A stretch of 64,000 nt of DNA from positions 868,001 through 932,000 of the forward strand of contig NZ_CP022889.1 in assembly GCF_002269345.1 (NCBI RefSeq). The letters are read 5' to 3'. Source of the DNA: Tsuneonella mangrovi. GTDB taxonomy: Bacteria; Pseudomonadota; Alphaproteobacteria; Sphingomonadales; Sphingomonadaceae. Position 1 is the stretch's first letter. Each line of letters opens with the position of its first letter. A model generated the notes under the pieces. It searched no databases. It was not told the DNA's origin and was given only the letters and a program-made list of their open reading frames with translations. A program made the position numbers and the translations under genes. Shown piece by piece: positions 8,427 through 17,121 of the stretch.

Positions 8427-8705
8427 ATGACCGGTCCCTTGCAAAACGAAATGAACGACCTGCTGAATGCGGCGTTCACCCCCATCCGCCTCGAAGTCAT
8501 CAATGACAGCGCCAAGCATCACGGCCATGCCGGTGACGACGGCAGTGGCGAATCGCACTTCACTGTCGTGATCGAATCCGAATCGTTCGTCGGAAAGTCG
8601 CGGCTCGAACGACAGCGGATGGTCAACGCCGCGCTGGGCGACATTCCCGGCCAACGAGTCCACGCGCTGGCTATCCGCGCCGTCGCACCGGGAGAAGCAT
8701 GGTGA
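8427..8705 (+). CDS. BolA family protein
   Basis: 92 residues. BolA-fold signature: a leading helix, then LEVINDSAKHHGHAG, SHFTVVIESESFVGKSRLERQRMV and a C-terminal HALAIRAVAPG, including the invariant C-terminal His. BolA proteins partner with monothiol glutaredoxins in Fe-S handling. It is the first gene of a run bolA-pirin-SDR-hydrolase with overlaps. A J-domain/BolA divergent pair suggests, by context only, a link to Fe-S or protein quality control. Confidence 0.9.
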   Translation: MTGPLQNEMNDLLNAAFTPIRLEVINDSAKHHGHAGDDGSGESHFTVVIESESFVGKSRLERQRMVNAALGDIPGQRVHALAIRAVAPGEAW

Positions 8706-9586
8706 GCAATCTCGAAACGATCGCCCCCGTCACCCACGACCTCGGCGGGTTCAAGGTACGCCGCGCGATCCCGACCAAGGGCCGAACGATGGTCGGCCCG
8801 TTCATCTTCGTCGACGAGTTCGGCCCGGCCCGGCTCGACGTCGGTCAGGCGATGGACGTGCGCCCGCATCCACACATCAACCTCGCCACCGTCACCTGGC
8901 TGTTCGAAGGCGCGATCGACCACCGCGACAGCATCGGGAGCTTCGCGACGATCCGCCCCGGGCAAGTCAACCTGATGACCGCAGGCAGCGGGATCGTCCA
9001 CTCGGAGCGCAGCCCGCAGGCGGAACGCGACGCAGGCCCGCGCCTGTACGGGATGCAGACCTGGCTCGCGCTGCCCGACGGGCGCGAGGAAATCGACCCG
9101 GCGTTCGAAGCGGTGCGGGACCTGCCCGTGGTCGAGGACGATTGCGCCAAGGCGATCGTCATCATGGGCAGCCTGTGGGGCAAGACCGCGCCGACCACGA
9201 CTTACGCCGAAACGATCTATGCCGAGATCGTGCTTGCCCCCGGCGGCAGCCTTCCGATCGATGCCGAGGCGGACGAGCGCGCGGTGATGCTGGTCGGCGG
9301 CGAAGCGAGTATCGACGGGCAGTCGCTCGAACCGTTTGCACTGACCGTGCTGACCCCCGGCGCCGCGATGCGGCTATCGTCGGAGGCCGGCGGGCGCGTG
9401 ATGCTGCTCGGCGGCGAAGCCTTCACGACCAAGCGCCACGTCTGGTGGAATTTCGTCAGTTCCAGCCGCGAGCGGATCAACCAGGCCAAGGACGACTGGC
9501 GCGCCGGGCGTTTCGCGCAGGTGCCCGGCGACAGCGACGAATTCATCCCCCTCCCCGACCGCCCCAACACAGTGAGCAACCCATGA
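8699..9586 (+). CDS. Pirin family cupin protein
   Basis: 295 residues. Pirin signature in the N-terminal cupin: VDEFGPA, DVRPHPHINLATVTWLFEGAIDHRDS (the metal-binding His pair) and GSGIVHSE, then a degenerate C-terminal cupin. Bacterial pirins include quercetin dioxygenases and metabolic regulators; the role here is unknown. The ATG overlaps the bolA stop region by 7 bases, and the stop overlaps the next ATG, so translation is probably coupled along the operon. Confidence 0.92.
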   Translation: MVSNLETIAPVTHDLGGFKVRRAIPTKGRTMVGPFIFVDEFGPARLDVGQAMDVRPHPHINLATVTWLFEGAIDHRDSIGSFATIRPGQVNLMTAGSGIVHSERSPQAERDAGPRLYGMQTWLALPDGREEIDPAFEAVRDLPVVEDDCAKAIVIMGSLWGKTAPTTTYAETIYAEIVLAPGGSLPIDAEADERAVMLVGGEASIDGQSLEPFALTVLTPGAAMRLSSEAGGRVMLLGGEAFTTKRHVWWNFVSSSRERINQAKDDWRAGRFAQVPGDSDEFIPLPDRPNTVSNP

Positions 9587-10395
9587 GCTTTACCGACCAG
9601 ACTGCTTGGATCACCGGCGCATCGAGCGGCATCGGCGCCGCGCTCGCCCGCGAATGGGCCGCACGTGGGGGGCACGTCATCCTCTCCGGGCGCGATGAAG
9701 CGCGGCTCGCCGCAGTGGCAGGCGACATATCTACCGACACGCTGGTGTTGCCGTTCGACGTGCGCGACGATGCGGCGCTGGCCGAAGCAACCAAGAAAGC
9801 ACTCGAATGGAAAGGCGGCGTCGACCTCGCGGTCGCCAATGCCGGAATCTCGCAGCGTTCGGCAGCGGTCGAAACCGCAATGCAGGTCTATCGCGAGATC
9901 ATCGAGGTCGACCTGATCGCCCAGATCGCCTTCGCCCAAGGCCTGATCGGCCCGATGACCGCGCGCGGCCGTGGCCACCTTGCGTTCATTTCCTCGATCG
10001 CGGGCAAGGTCGGGGTGCCGATGCGCACCGCCTATTCCGCCGCCAAGTTCGGCCTTGCGGGATATGGCGATGCGCTGCGCGGCGAACTGTCGCAGACCGG
10101 GGTGCAGGTCCACACGATCTACCCCGGCTCGATCCGCACCGACGTCAGCCGCAACGCGCTCACCGCCGACGGCTCGGCGCGTGGCAAGAGCGACAAGGCG
10201 ATCGATGAAGGGATCGATCCGGCAGACGCGGCGAAGACAATGCTCGACGCCATCGCTGCCGGAACGCGCGAGATCATCGTTGCGCGCGGTTCGGAAGAGG
10301 CGCTGGGCGAGCTTCGCCGCACCCCCGATCAGTTGTTCGACCAGGTCGCGGCAATGGTCGCGCAAGGGTATATGGAGCGCCTCAAGGGAGAGTAG
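9583..10395 (+). CDS. Short-chain dehydrogenase/reductase
   Basis: 270 residues. Classical SDR features: the cofactor motif TGASSGIG at 11-18, NAG near 86, and the catalytic Ser...YSAAK tetrad (SSIAGKVGVPMRTAYSAAKFG, about 138-158). PGSIRTDVSRN follows the active site. NAD(P)-dependent oxidoreductase of unknown substrate. ATG overlaps the pirin TGA; the alpha/beta hydrolase starts 2 bases after its stop. Confidence 0.93.
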   Translation: MSFTDQTAWITGASSGIGAALAREWAARGGHVILSGRDEARLAAVAGDISTDTLVLPFDVRDDAALAEATKKALEWKGGVDLAVANAGISQRSAAVETAMQVYREIIEVDLIAQIAFAQGLIGPMTARGRGHLAFISSIAGKVGVPMRTAYSAAKFGLAGYGDALRGELSQTGVQVHTIYPGSIRTDVSRNALTADGSARGKSDKAIDEGIDPADAAKTMLDAIAAGTREIIVARGSEEALGELRRTPDQLFDQVAAMVAQGYMERLKGE

Positions 10396-10397
10396 GC

Positions 10398-11294
10398 ATG
10401 GAGATGAAGCGCGTTGCGCTCGCCAACGGGATCGAACTCGACGTGGTCGACGAAGGGCCGCGCGATGCGCCCGCGCTGATCTTCCTCCACGGCTTTCCCG
10501 AAAGCCACCGCACCTGGCGCAACCAGGTCGCGCATTTCTCCGATCGCTATCGCAGCATCGCACCCGACCAGCGCGGCTATCGCGGATCGTCGAAGCCGCA
10601 GGACGTCGAATCCTACACCACCGACAAGCTGATCGGCGATGTATTCCTGCTCGCCGATGCGCTGGGGGTCGATACCTTCACGGTGATCGGCCACGACTGG
10701 GGCGGCGCAATTGCCTGGGGCGTGGCGCTGGGCGGGCAGATGAATGGCCGGGTTATCCGCGCGGTGATCGCCAATGCGCCGCATCCGGCGGTGTTCCAGC
10801 GGCTGCTCTACACCAACCCCGTCCAGCGCGAGGCGAGCCAGTACATGCGTGGGTTCAGGGACACCGCGAACGATACGCTGGTGCGCGAGCACGGCCTCGC
10901 CGCGCTGTTGCAGCAGGAAATCAGGTGGGATCGCTCCGATGCGATGGAGCCGGAAGAGCGCGAAATGCTGCTGGCCGACTGGCAGGATCGCGAAGCTGCG
11001 TTCGGAATGCTCAACTGGTACCGCGGGGCGCAGATCGACGTGCCGCCGCTCGATGCACCTTACGAAATCCCGCAAGGTTGGGCGCCGCCGACGCTGCCGC
11101 CGCTGTCGATCCCCACGCTGGTGATCTGGGGCATGGACGATATTGCCCTGCCGCCTGAAAACCTTCTCGGCCTCGGCGACGTCGTCACCGACATGACATT
11201 GGTCGAAGTGCCGGGCTACGGCCACTTCGTGCCGTGGGAAGCGCCCGACGCGGTCAACGCTGCGATGGACGAATTCCTGGCGAAGACGGAATGA
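10398..11294 (+). CDS. Alpha/beta hydrolase, epoxide-hydrolase-like
   Basis: 298 residues. HGFPESHRTW at 31-40 is the oxyanion-hole motif of soluble epoxide hydrolases. The nucleophile elbow GHDWGG gives Asp100; the acid lies near GMDD and the catalytic His in GYGHF near residue 276. An Asp nucleophile excludes a simple serine esterase and leaves epoxide hydrolase or haloalkane dehalogenase; HGFPES favours the former. Last gene of the bolA-led operon. Confidence 0.88.
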   Translation: MEMKRVALANGIELDVVDEGPRDAPALIFLHGFPESHRTWRNQVAHFSDRYRSIAPDQRGYRGSSKPQDVESYTTDKLIGDVFLLADALGVDTFTVIGHDWGGAIAWGVALGGQMNGRVIRAVIANAPHPAVFQRLLYTNPVQREASQYMRGFRDTANDTLVREHGLAALLQQEIRWDRSDAMEPEEREMLLADWQDREAAFGMLNWYRGAQIDVPPLDAPYEIPQGWAPPTLPPLSIPTLVIWGMDDIALPPENLLGLGDVVTDMTLVEVPGYGHFVPWEAPDAVNAAMDEFLAKTE

Positions 11295-11299
11295 ACTTT

Positions 11300-11390
11300 G
11301 GAAGCGGGTTCCCGGCTATCGAAACGACCGCTTTCGGAACGAGGCTCGTCCAGCCGGAACGACCGCCATGGGGTGGGAAGCGGACCTAAC
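11300..11390. repeat. Non-coding segment with internal direct repeats
   Basis: Between the hydrolase stop and the next gene. The word ACGACCGC occurs at 11324-11331 and 11359-11366, each preceded by a GAA-rich motif, with GGAAGCGG/GGGAAGCGG words around them. This layout resembles the dispersed intergenic repeats common in sphingomonad genomes, from memory only. It lies at the left edge of the low-G+C islet. Confidence 0.3.
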
Positions 11391-11712
11391 GCTTTGGGCG
11401 CTCCAAGAACTGAAACCATTTCGGCGGTTGCAGGTGAAGCGACAGCATTGCGCTAGGAATGCCGAGAAGCAGGCTTCCAAAGAATAGTAAGACTCCCAAT
11501 CCGCCGCGGGGTTGATAATGCACAAGTGCTCCCCCGCAAGCGCCAGCAGCGAAAAACAGGGACCATCGTATGAGTTCAAGCTGCCGTGTCGTCATTTGCA
11601 GATGGTGGCAGGCCGCGACCTTGTCCGCAATCGGGTCGTTACCTGCTCGTCCGCTTTTGACCCCAGTCGCCGATTCGCTTGGTATTGAAGAAGTGATGTC
11701 ATCCAATGACAA
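11386..11712 (-). CDS. Small hypothetical membrane protein
   Basis: 108 residues if the TTG at 11712 is used; this start is supported by AAGGAG five bases upstream. The N-terminal 40 residues are polar; two hydrophobic segments follow, about 48-63 and 71-92 (LGVLLFFGSLLLGIPSAML), ending in a basic tail. No family recognised. Only 33 bases separate its start from the divergent AT-rich gene, leaving little room for two promoters. An internal ATG at residue 40 is an alternative start. Confidence 0.55.
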   Translation of the reverse strand: MSLDDITSSIPSESATGVKSGRAGNDPIADKVAACHHLQMTTRQLELIRWSLFFAAGACGGALVHYQPRGGLGVLLFFGSLLLGIPSAMLSLHLQPPKWFQFLERPKR

Positions 11713-11745
11713 CTAAACTCCTTAGGATGTGTCGGAAATTGCATC

Positions 11746-12162
11746 ATGATTGATTTTGTAATAGATTTCTACATTTCAATTCACTGGGTATGGCGTAATT
11801 CGTACTCTCCTTTCTTGGGGATCAGATCTCGGGAAGAGGCGAGTCAGTTGAGTAAGAGGTTGTCAGCATCTATTTATAGCACATTTGTCTTATCTATTTG
11901 TTTTTCATCATATCTGCAAATAAGGCACCCAAATGTACTCCCTTTTCAGGGTAATTCGCCATACTTTAACGCACTATTCATCATGACTGCAATAGTGGTA
12001 ATTGATTTGAAAATATATTACATGTTGAATTCGAAGAAAGATCGAGAATTAGAATTCGAAAGAAATAGCATTCTGTACAAGTACGCTTTATCTGCATCAG
12101 CTATATTAATATTCTGCGCTATGCCTGCAATATTACTATTTTTAATACTAGATAGCAAATGA
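11746..12162 (+). CDS. AT-rich hypothetical membrane protein (probable acquired ORFan)
   Basis: 138 residues with four candidate hydrophobic stretches, around 1-17, 45-60, 76-94 and 113-135, and a charged loop KKDRELEFERN near 97-107. Codon use (ATA, TTA, AGA, AAT) and base composition are far more AT-rich than any other gene here, a strong sign of recent horizontal transfer. The Shine-Dalgarno is weak. No family recognised; a small accessory membrane protein is all that can be said. Confidence 0.55.
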   Translation: MIDFVIDFYISIHWVWRNSYSPFLGIRSREEASQLSKRLSASIYSTFVLSICFSSYLQIRHPNVLPFQGNSPYFNALFIMTAIVVIDLKIYYMLNSKKDRELEFERNSILYKYALSASAILIFCAMPAILLFLILDSK

Positions 12163-12333
12163 ATCACCTTCACGCATTACATAATCCAAAAATCAGACAC
12201 GGCCCGACTTTGCCGTTCCTGCACTTCTGCTTGGACCGGTTCGGTCAACGTCGATCGCGGTTACACCGCCTTTAACGAGATTGATCAATTGGCATCAAGA
12301 TCAGGCTCACACCCCCCTTGACTCACGTCCCGA
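12163..12333. other. Intergenic tail of the AT-rich islet
   Basis: 171 bases without a credible gene. Composition drifts back from AT-rich to typical over about 60 bases, which would fit a junction between acquired and native DNA. No clear terminator hairpin, insertion-sequence end or attachment duplication was found by eye. Confidence 0.4.
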
Positions 12334-12579
12334 TTATTGGCGGGCGCCGTCAACAAGCCTCGGATAGAACCTGTCCTTCAGACGCTTCTTGTACCGGTCG
12401 GGCAACGGCTCGTTGATCCGGTCGTATGCGGCGGTTAAGCGCTCCCAATTCTCTGCTGCCGATTTCAGTCGATCGATTGAGCGACGTTTGGCTTTCGCCG
12501 CCTCCCGGTAGATTTCGGCCCATATGCTGACATTCCGTATTCGGGTCGATAGCAGAAAGTCTGCATCCCGCCGAAACAC
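12334..12579 (-). CDS. Possible small charged protein (81 aa) or gene remnant
   Basis: A frame rich in Arg, Lys and Glu reading toward the islet. The open frame extends further upstream but there runs antisense-free inside the DUF2332 coding sequence in another phase, so that part is a shadow. A GTG at 12579 preceded by TAGG is the only plausible start outside that gene. The protein would be mostly helical (IWAEIYREAAKAKRR, LKSAAENWERL). No family recognised; could equally be the degraded end of an older gene. Confidence 0.3.
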   Translation of the reverse strand: MFRRDADFLLSTRIRNVSIWAEIYREAAKAKRRSIDRLKSAAENWERLTAAYDRINEPLPDRYKKRLKDRFYPRLVDGARQ

Positions 12580-12587
12580 CCTAAGCG

Positions 12588-13685
12588 CTACTCGTCGATC
12601 CACTTGATCCATGCGCCGTGCGGGTGTGCTTGCGCCAGGAACGCTTCGCCCTCGCCGCCCGGCCAGTAGCGCACGCGCAGTTCGTGGCGGTGGGTGTCGC
12701 GGTTGGCCTCCAACGCGATCCATGCCAGTGGCTTGTCCGCGCTGGCCTCGGCCCCCGCCTCCTCCATCGCGGTGCGCACCCGCTCCTGCTGGTCCTTGGG
12801 CACGTATTGCCAGACGATCGAGTGCATCAGCACGCGAGTGGTGCCCGCCTCCTGCGGCTTGGCCAGTTCCGCCTCGACGAAATCGGCGGCGTTCATCTTG
12901 ACGATGTCGGGCGCTTTCTCTGTCGCCGCAGCAATTGCCGCTTCCAGCCGGTCGAAGCGCACGGTGTGTTCGGGCCAGATATACGCCTTGAGCCGCAAGG
13001 CCTGTGCCGGATCGGTCAGGTCAACCGGGGTCACGTCGCAACCCTTGAGCGAGACGATCTCGATATCGCGCTGGGGAGGCGGATCGCCCTTCCACTCGGG
13101 CGCAAAACGCATCACCGGACTCGCCGGTCCGGTGGTCGTGCCGCCAAGGTCGTAGGCGTAGCGGTCCATCATCAGGTTGATCCCCGCGCTCGAGCCGATC
13201 TCGCGGCATTCGAAGCGCGGCGGCAAGCCCTTGCTCGCCAGCCACAGCATTGCAGCGGCAAAGTTGCTCGACCGGCCCGCTTCGTTGGTCTGCGGCGGCC
13301 CGGCGAGCCACGCCATCAGCGGCGCTTCGTGCGCGCGGATCGCATCGCCCACCAGCGCAACATCGTCGGCCGAAGGGCGTTCGTAAATTCCGCGCAGCTC
13401 GGGCTGCTGGCCTGACAGGTAAAGCGCATGGATCCCGCCCGCGACGCGCAGCGGCAGCGCATCGGCCAGCGGCGCGCCCTGCCACTTGCGGATCCGGTCG
13501 AGCAGCGCGCCGGGCGTATCGCTCTCGACCAGCTTGGCCACGGCTCCCACCACCCGCGCAGTAACCGGCGCGCCGGCGTGCTCACAATAGGCGACCTGGT
13601 TGGCGAAAGCCGTCTCCACCGCGCCCGGCCCGCTCGCGTCGATATCGACAAACTGATAGCTCGGCTTTTCGCCTTGATCGGCCAT
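12588..13685 (-). CDS. DUF2332 domain-containing protein
   Basis: 365 residues. Carries DUF2332 hallmarks: an N-terminal helical region starting FANQVAYCEHAGAPVTARV, the central EIGSSAGINLMMDRYAYDLGG motif and VLMHSIVWQYVP toward the C-terminus. EIGSSAGINL resembles a nucleotide- or SAM-binding loop, but the biochemical function of the family is unknown. The ATG at 13685 is chosen over 13703 because AAGGG lies 8 bases upstream. It is divergent from hisG, 43 bases away. Confidence 0.88.
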   Translation of the reverse strand: MADQGEKPSYQFVDIDASGPGAVETAFANQVAYCEHAGAPVTARVVGAVAKLVESDTPGALLDRIRKWQGAPLADALPLRVAGGIHALYLSGQQPELRGIYERPSADDVALVGDAIRAHEAPLMAWLAGPPQTNEAGRSSNFAAAMLWLASKGLPPRFECREIGSSAGINLMMDRYAYDLGGTTTGPASPVMRFAPEWKGDPPPQRDIEIVSLKGCDVTPVDLTDPAQALRLKAYIWPEHTVRFDRLEAAIAAATEKAPDIVKMNAADFVEAELAKPQEAGTTRVLMHSIVWQYVPKDQQERVRTAMEEAGAEASADKPLAWIALEANRDTHRHELRVRYWPGGEGEAFLAQAHPHGAWIKWIDE

Positions 13686-13728
13686 TGACGTTGCCCTTTC
13701 CACCTGCGCGCCCTAAGTGCGCCGCGCC

Positions 13729-14370
13729 ATGTCCGTTCCGCTGACCTTCGCCGTCCCCAAGGGCCGTATCCTCGACGAGGCGCTGCCGCTGATGGCGCGC
13801 GCGGGCGTCGTGCCCGAAGCGGGCTTCCACGACAAGGCCAACCGTTCGCTTTCGTTCGCCTGCGACGACCCGGCGATGCGAGTGATCCGGGTGCGCGCGT
13901 TCGACGTCGCGACGTTCGTTGCGCACGGTGCGGCGCAGGTCGGGATCGTTGGCGCCGACGTGATCGAAGAATTCGACTATTCGGACCTCTACGCGCCGGT
14001 CGATCTCGACATCGGATATTGTCGCCTGTCGGTTGCCGAACCGGCTGACGGCGCGGCCTCGATCGACGGGGCGAGTCACGTGCGCGTCGCCACCAAGTAC
14101 CCCAATCTCACCCGCCGCCACTTCGAAGTGCGCGGCGTACAAGCCGAATGCGTGAAGCTGAACGGCGCGATGGAGATCGCCCCGGCTCTGGGCCTCGCGG
14201 GCCGGATCGTCGACCTCGTATCCAGCGGGCAGACGCTGAAGGACAACGGGCTGGTCGAGGTTTCGACTATCATGGAGATCACTGCTCGGCTGATCGTCAA
14301 CCGCGCGGCGCTCAAAACCGATCCGCGGGTTGCCGCGCTGGTCGACAGGTTCCGCGAGATCGCGGCATGA
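13729..14370 (+). CDS. hisG: ATP phosphoribosyltransferase, short form (HisG_S)
   Basis: 213 residues; first step of histidine synthesis. N-terminal [16 protein letters not shown] and the PRPP-type loop in [16 protein letters not shown] near 160-175 are diagnostic. The length shows the short form, which lacks the C-terminal regulatory domain and depends on HisZ; no hisZ is in the window. The ATG at 13729 was taken rather than the GTG at 13717. Stop overlaps the hisD ATG (ATGA). Confidence 0.96.
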   Translation: MSVPLTFAVPKGRILDEALPLMARAGVVPEAGFHDKANRSLSFACDDPAMRVIRVRAFDVATFVAHGAAQVGIVGADVIEEFDYSDLYAPVDLDIGYCRLSVAEPADGAASIDGASHVRVATKYPNLTRRHFEVRGVQAECVKLNGAMEIAPALGLAGRIVDLVSSGQTLKDNGLVEVSTIMEITARLIVNRAALKTDPRVAALVDRFREIAA

Positions 14371-15656
14371 AGCGCCTGAAGATCAGCGACCCTGGTTTCG
14401 ACGCAGCGTTCGCCGCGATTGTCGAGGACCGTCGCGAGAGCGCGGGCGATGTCGCGAGCGACGTCGCTGCGATCCTCGCGCGAGTGAAGGCCGAAGGCGA
14501 TGCTGCTCTCGCTGAACTGACCGAGAAGTTCGACGCTCACCCGCTGGCGAGCGAAGCCGACTGGCGAATATCGCCCGAGGATTGCCGCGCGGCATACGAC
14601 GCACTCGATCCGCAGCTGCGCGATGCGCTCGATCTCGCCGCCGAACGCATCCGCGCCTACCACGCTGCGCAAGTCCCCGCCGATCGCGACGAAGTCGATT
14701 CCGCAGGCGTCCGGCTCGGCGCGCGCTGGCGGCCGGTCGATGCCGCGGGGCTTTACGTTCCCGGCGGGCGCGCGGCCTATCCATCTTCGCTGCTGATGAA
14801 CGCGATCCCCGCGAAGGTCGCCGGGGTCGAGCGGCTGGCTGTCGTCACCCCCACGCCCAACGGGCAGACCAACCCGTTGGTGCTTGCTGCAGCACATATC
14901 GCCGGGGTGGACGAGATCTGGCGCGTCGGCGGCGCGCAAGCGGTCGCCGCGCTCGCTTACGGCACGCAGCGGATCGCCCGGGTCGATGTGATCACCGGCC
15001 CGGGCAACGCGTGGGTCGCGGAGGCCAAGCGCCAGCTCTACGGTGTGGTGGGGATCGACATGGTTGCCGGCCCGAGCGAAATCCTCGTGATCGCCGACGG
15101 AGCGAACGATCCCGACTGGATCGCTGCCGACTTGCTCAGCCAGGCCGAGCATGACCCCGACGCGCAATCGATCCTCATCACCGACGATGCCGCGTTTGCC
15201 GACATGGTTGCAGCGGCAGTCGACGCGCAGTTGTCCAAGCTCGCGACCGAAAGCGTTGCACGGCCAAGCTGGAACGATCACGGTGTGATCGTGGTGGTCG
15301 AAAACCTCCAGCAGGCGATCCCGCTCGCCAACGCGCTCGCTGCCGAACACATCGAGCTGGCGATGGCCCAGCCCGAACCGTTCCTCGACGCAGTGCGCCA
15401 CGCGGGCAGCGTGTTCATCGGGCGAATGGCACCCGAAGCGGTTGGCGATTACGTCGCCGGACCCAACCACGTGCTGCCCACTGGGCGGCGCGCGCGGTTC
15501 GCCAGCGGGCTGTCGGTGCTCGATTTCATGAAACGCACGAGCTTTATCGAGCTTAGCGACCAATCCTTCCGGCGGATCGGCCCTGCTGCTGCCGCGCTGG
15601 CCCATGCCGAAGGGCTGCCGGCGCACGCCAAATCGATCGAAGTGAGGCTCAAGTGA
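14367..15656 (+). CDS. hisD: Histidinol dehydrogenase
   Basis: 429 residues; NAD-dependent two-step oxidation of histidinol to histidine, Zn enzyme. Family signatures: [21 protein letters not shown]-type segment near 129-149, [16 protein letters not shown] near 208-223, DMVAGPSEI near 231, AEHDPDAQS, and GPNHVLPT near 369. Coupled by ATGA overlap to hisG and by GTGA overlap to nusB, the common alphaproteobacterial order. Confidence 0.97.
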   Translation: MKRLKISDPGFDAAFAAIVEDRRESAGDVASDVAAILARVKAEGDAALAELTEKFDAHPLASEADWRISPEDCRAAYDALDPQLRDALDLAAERIRAYHAAQVPADRDEVDSAGVRLGARWRPVDAAGLYVPGGRAAYPSSLLMNAIPAKVAGVERLAVVTPTPNGQTNPLVLAAAHIAGVDEIWRVGGAQAVAALAYGTQRIARVDVITGPGNAWVAEAKRQLYGVVGIDMVAGPSEILVIADGANDPDWIAADLLSQAEHDPDAQSILITDDAAFADMVAAAVDAQLSKLATESVARPSWNDHGVIVVVENLQQAIPLANALAAEHIELAMAQPEPFLDAVRHAGSVFIGRMAPEAVGDYVAGPNHVLPTGRRARFASGLSVLDFMKRTSFIELSDQSFRRIGPAAAALAHAEGLPAHAKSIEVRLK

Positions 15657-16117
15657 ACACCCCCAAGCGCAGCCAGGCCCGCTCGGCCGCCCGCCTCGCC
15701 GCGGTCCAGGCGCTCTACCAGTTCCAGATGGAAGGCACCGCGACCGCCAAGCTGCTGGACGAGTTCCACCAGCACCGCCTTGGCGCGACGATCGACGACG
15801 AGGAGTTCGCCGACGCTGCCTACGCCGGGGCCGAGACCGATTTCTTCGACGATGTGGTGCGGGGCGTGATCGCGCGGCGGGAGGAGCTCGACGAACAGGT
15901 TTCCGCCAAGCTTGCCAGCGGGTGGACCGTGGCGCGGCTCGACAAGACGATGCTCCAGATCCTGCGCTGCGGCACCTACGAACTGCTCGCCCGACCCGAC
16001 GTACCGGTGGCGAGCGCGATCAGCGAATACGTCGACGTCGCCAAGGCCTTCTTCGACGACCGCGAAGCCAAGTTCGTCAACGGCGTGCTCGACGCACTGG
16101 CCAAGGACGCGCGCTGA
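15653..16117 (+). CDS. nusB: Transcription antitermination factor NusB
   Basis: 154 residues; all-helical NusB, which joins NusE/S10 on boxA RNA in antitermination complexes. Signature ARLAAVQALYQFQMEG at 13-28, and a C-terminal VASAISEYVDVAKAFFDDREAKFVNGVLDALA-type region (about 119-150). Starts with GTG inside the hisD stop (GTGA). Its own end contains AAGGA, which seems to be the Shine-Dalgarno of thiL. Confidence 0.96.
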   Translation: MNTPKRSQARSAARLAAVQALYQFQMEGTATAKLLDEFHQHRLGATIDDEEFADAAYAGAETDFFDDVVRGVIARREELDEQVSAKLASGWTVARLDKTMLQILRCGTYELLARPDVPVASAISEYVDVAKAFFDDREAKFVNGVLDALAKDAR

Positions 16118-16998
16118 GCGGCGAGGCCGCCTTCATCGACACACTGCGGCAGATCGCCGCCGATCCCGCCGCACGCGGGCTGTTGGACGATTGCGCGGTG
16201 CTTTCGCTTGGCAGCGAAACGCTGGTGCTGACCCACGATATGATGGTCGAAGGCGTTCACTACCTGCCCGATCAGGACATGGCCGACGTCGCGTGGAAGT
16301 TGGTGGCGGTGAACCTGTCGGACCTCGCAGCCAAGGGCGCGCAGCCGCTCGGCGTGCTGCTCGGTTTCATGCTGGGCCAGGACGATGCGCGGTTCGCCGA
16401 CGGCCTGGCTGAGGTCCTCAATGCCTACGACGTGCCCCTGCTCGGCGGGGATACCGTGTCCGGCGGGCCGCCGCACGCATTCGGGCTGACCGCTGTCGGC
16501 ACCGCGACGCACACGCCGGTCCCGTCGCGAAGCGGCACCAGGCCGGGGGATGCGGTCTGGATCACCGGCCCGGTCGGCGCGGCGATGCTGGGGTTGGAGG
16601 CATTGCGGGATGCGAGTGGCAAAGACAGCACCGCTTATCGCCGCCCGGTGCCGCTCCTGTCGGCAGGACAAGCGCTTGCGCCGATTGCCAGCGCGATGAT
16701 GGACGTTTCGGACGGCGTGCTGCTCGATGCGTCGCGGATGGCCGAGGCAAGCCGGGTCACGATCGCGATCAAAACCGCAGCCGTGCCGATCGCCACGCCC
16801 GAAGATCGCCGCTCCGAAGCGCTGCGCTGGGGTGAAGACTACCAGTTGCTGTTCACCGCGCCCGATGGCGTCCAGCCGCCCGTGCCGGCCCACCGGATCG
16901 GTGAAGTTGTGGACCGCCAGGACAGCGCGCTGCTGCTCGACGGCAAGCCTCCAAATCCGGATGAACGGCTCGGCTACCAGCACGGCTCTCAAAAGTAG
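16114..16998 (+). CDS. thiL: Thiamine-monophosphate kinase, probable CTG start
   Basis: 294 residues; ATP-dependent phosphorylation of thiamine phosphate to thiamine pyrophosphate. Visible: DDCAVL near 23, the Mg-binding THDMMVEGVHY near 39-49, NLSDLAAKGA near 66, and GGDT near 111. No ATG, GTG or TTG gives a full N-terminus. A CTG at 16114 overlaps the nusB stop (CTGA) and has AAGGA six bases upstream; starting there gives the usual length. The next in-frame TTG (16183) would remove the first helix. Domain identity is secure; start is inference. Confidence 0.93.
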   Translation: MSGEAAFIDTLRQIAADPAARGLLDDCAVLSLGSETLVLTHDMMVEGVHYLPDQDMADVAWKLVAVNLSDLAAKGAQPLGVLLGFMLGQDDARFADGLAEVLNAYDVPLLGGDTVSGGPPHAFGLTAVGTATHTPVPSRSGTRPGDAVWITGPVGAAMLGLEALRDASGKDSTAYRRPVPLLSAGQALAPIASAMMDVSDGVLLDASRMAEASRVTIAIKTAAVPIATPEDRRSEALRWGEDYQLLFTAPDGVQPPVPAHRIGEVVDRQDSALLLDGKPPNPDERLGYQHGSQK

Positions 16999-17008
16999 TA
17001 CCAATGAG

Positions 17009-17029
17009 CGGGGCACAGCCCCGGGTTTT
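17009..17029 (+). terminator. Hairpin terminator after thiL
   Basis: CGGGGC-ACA-GCCCCG stem (6 bp, 3-base loop) followed by GGTTTT, 10 bases after the thiL stop. Short T-tract, so termination may be partial before hppA. Confidence 0.5.
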
Positions 17030-17033
17030 GGGC

Positions 17034-17061
17034 TTGCGCCTCTTTGTCGCGCCCTTATACC
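17034..17061 (+). promoter_or_regulatory. Candidate hppA promoter
   Basis: TTGCGC (17034-17039), 16-base spacer, TATACC (17056-17061), about 60 bases before the hppA start. Two or three mismatches to sigma-70 consensus; position just after the thiL terminator supports it. Confidence 0.4.
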
Positions 17062-17121
17062 CACGCCCCGAGCCGCGAGGTAACAGCCCGTGGCAGCAAA
17101 CCGCATGATAATTGCAGGGGG

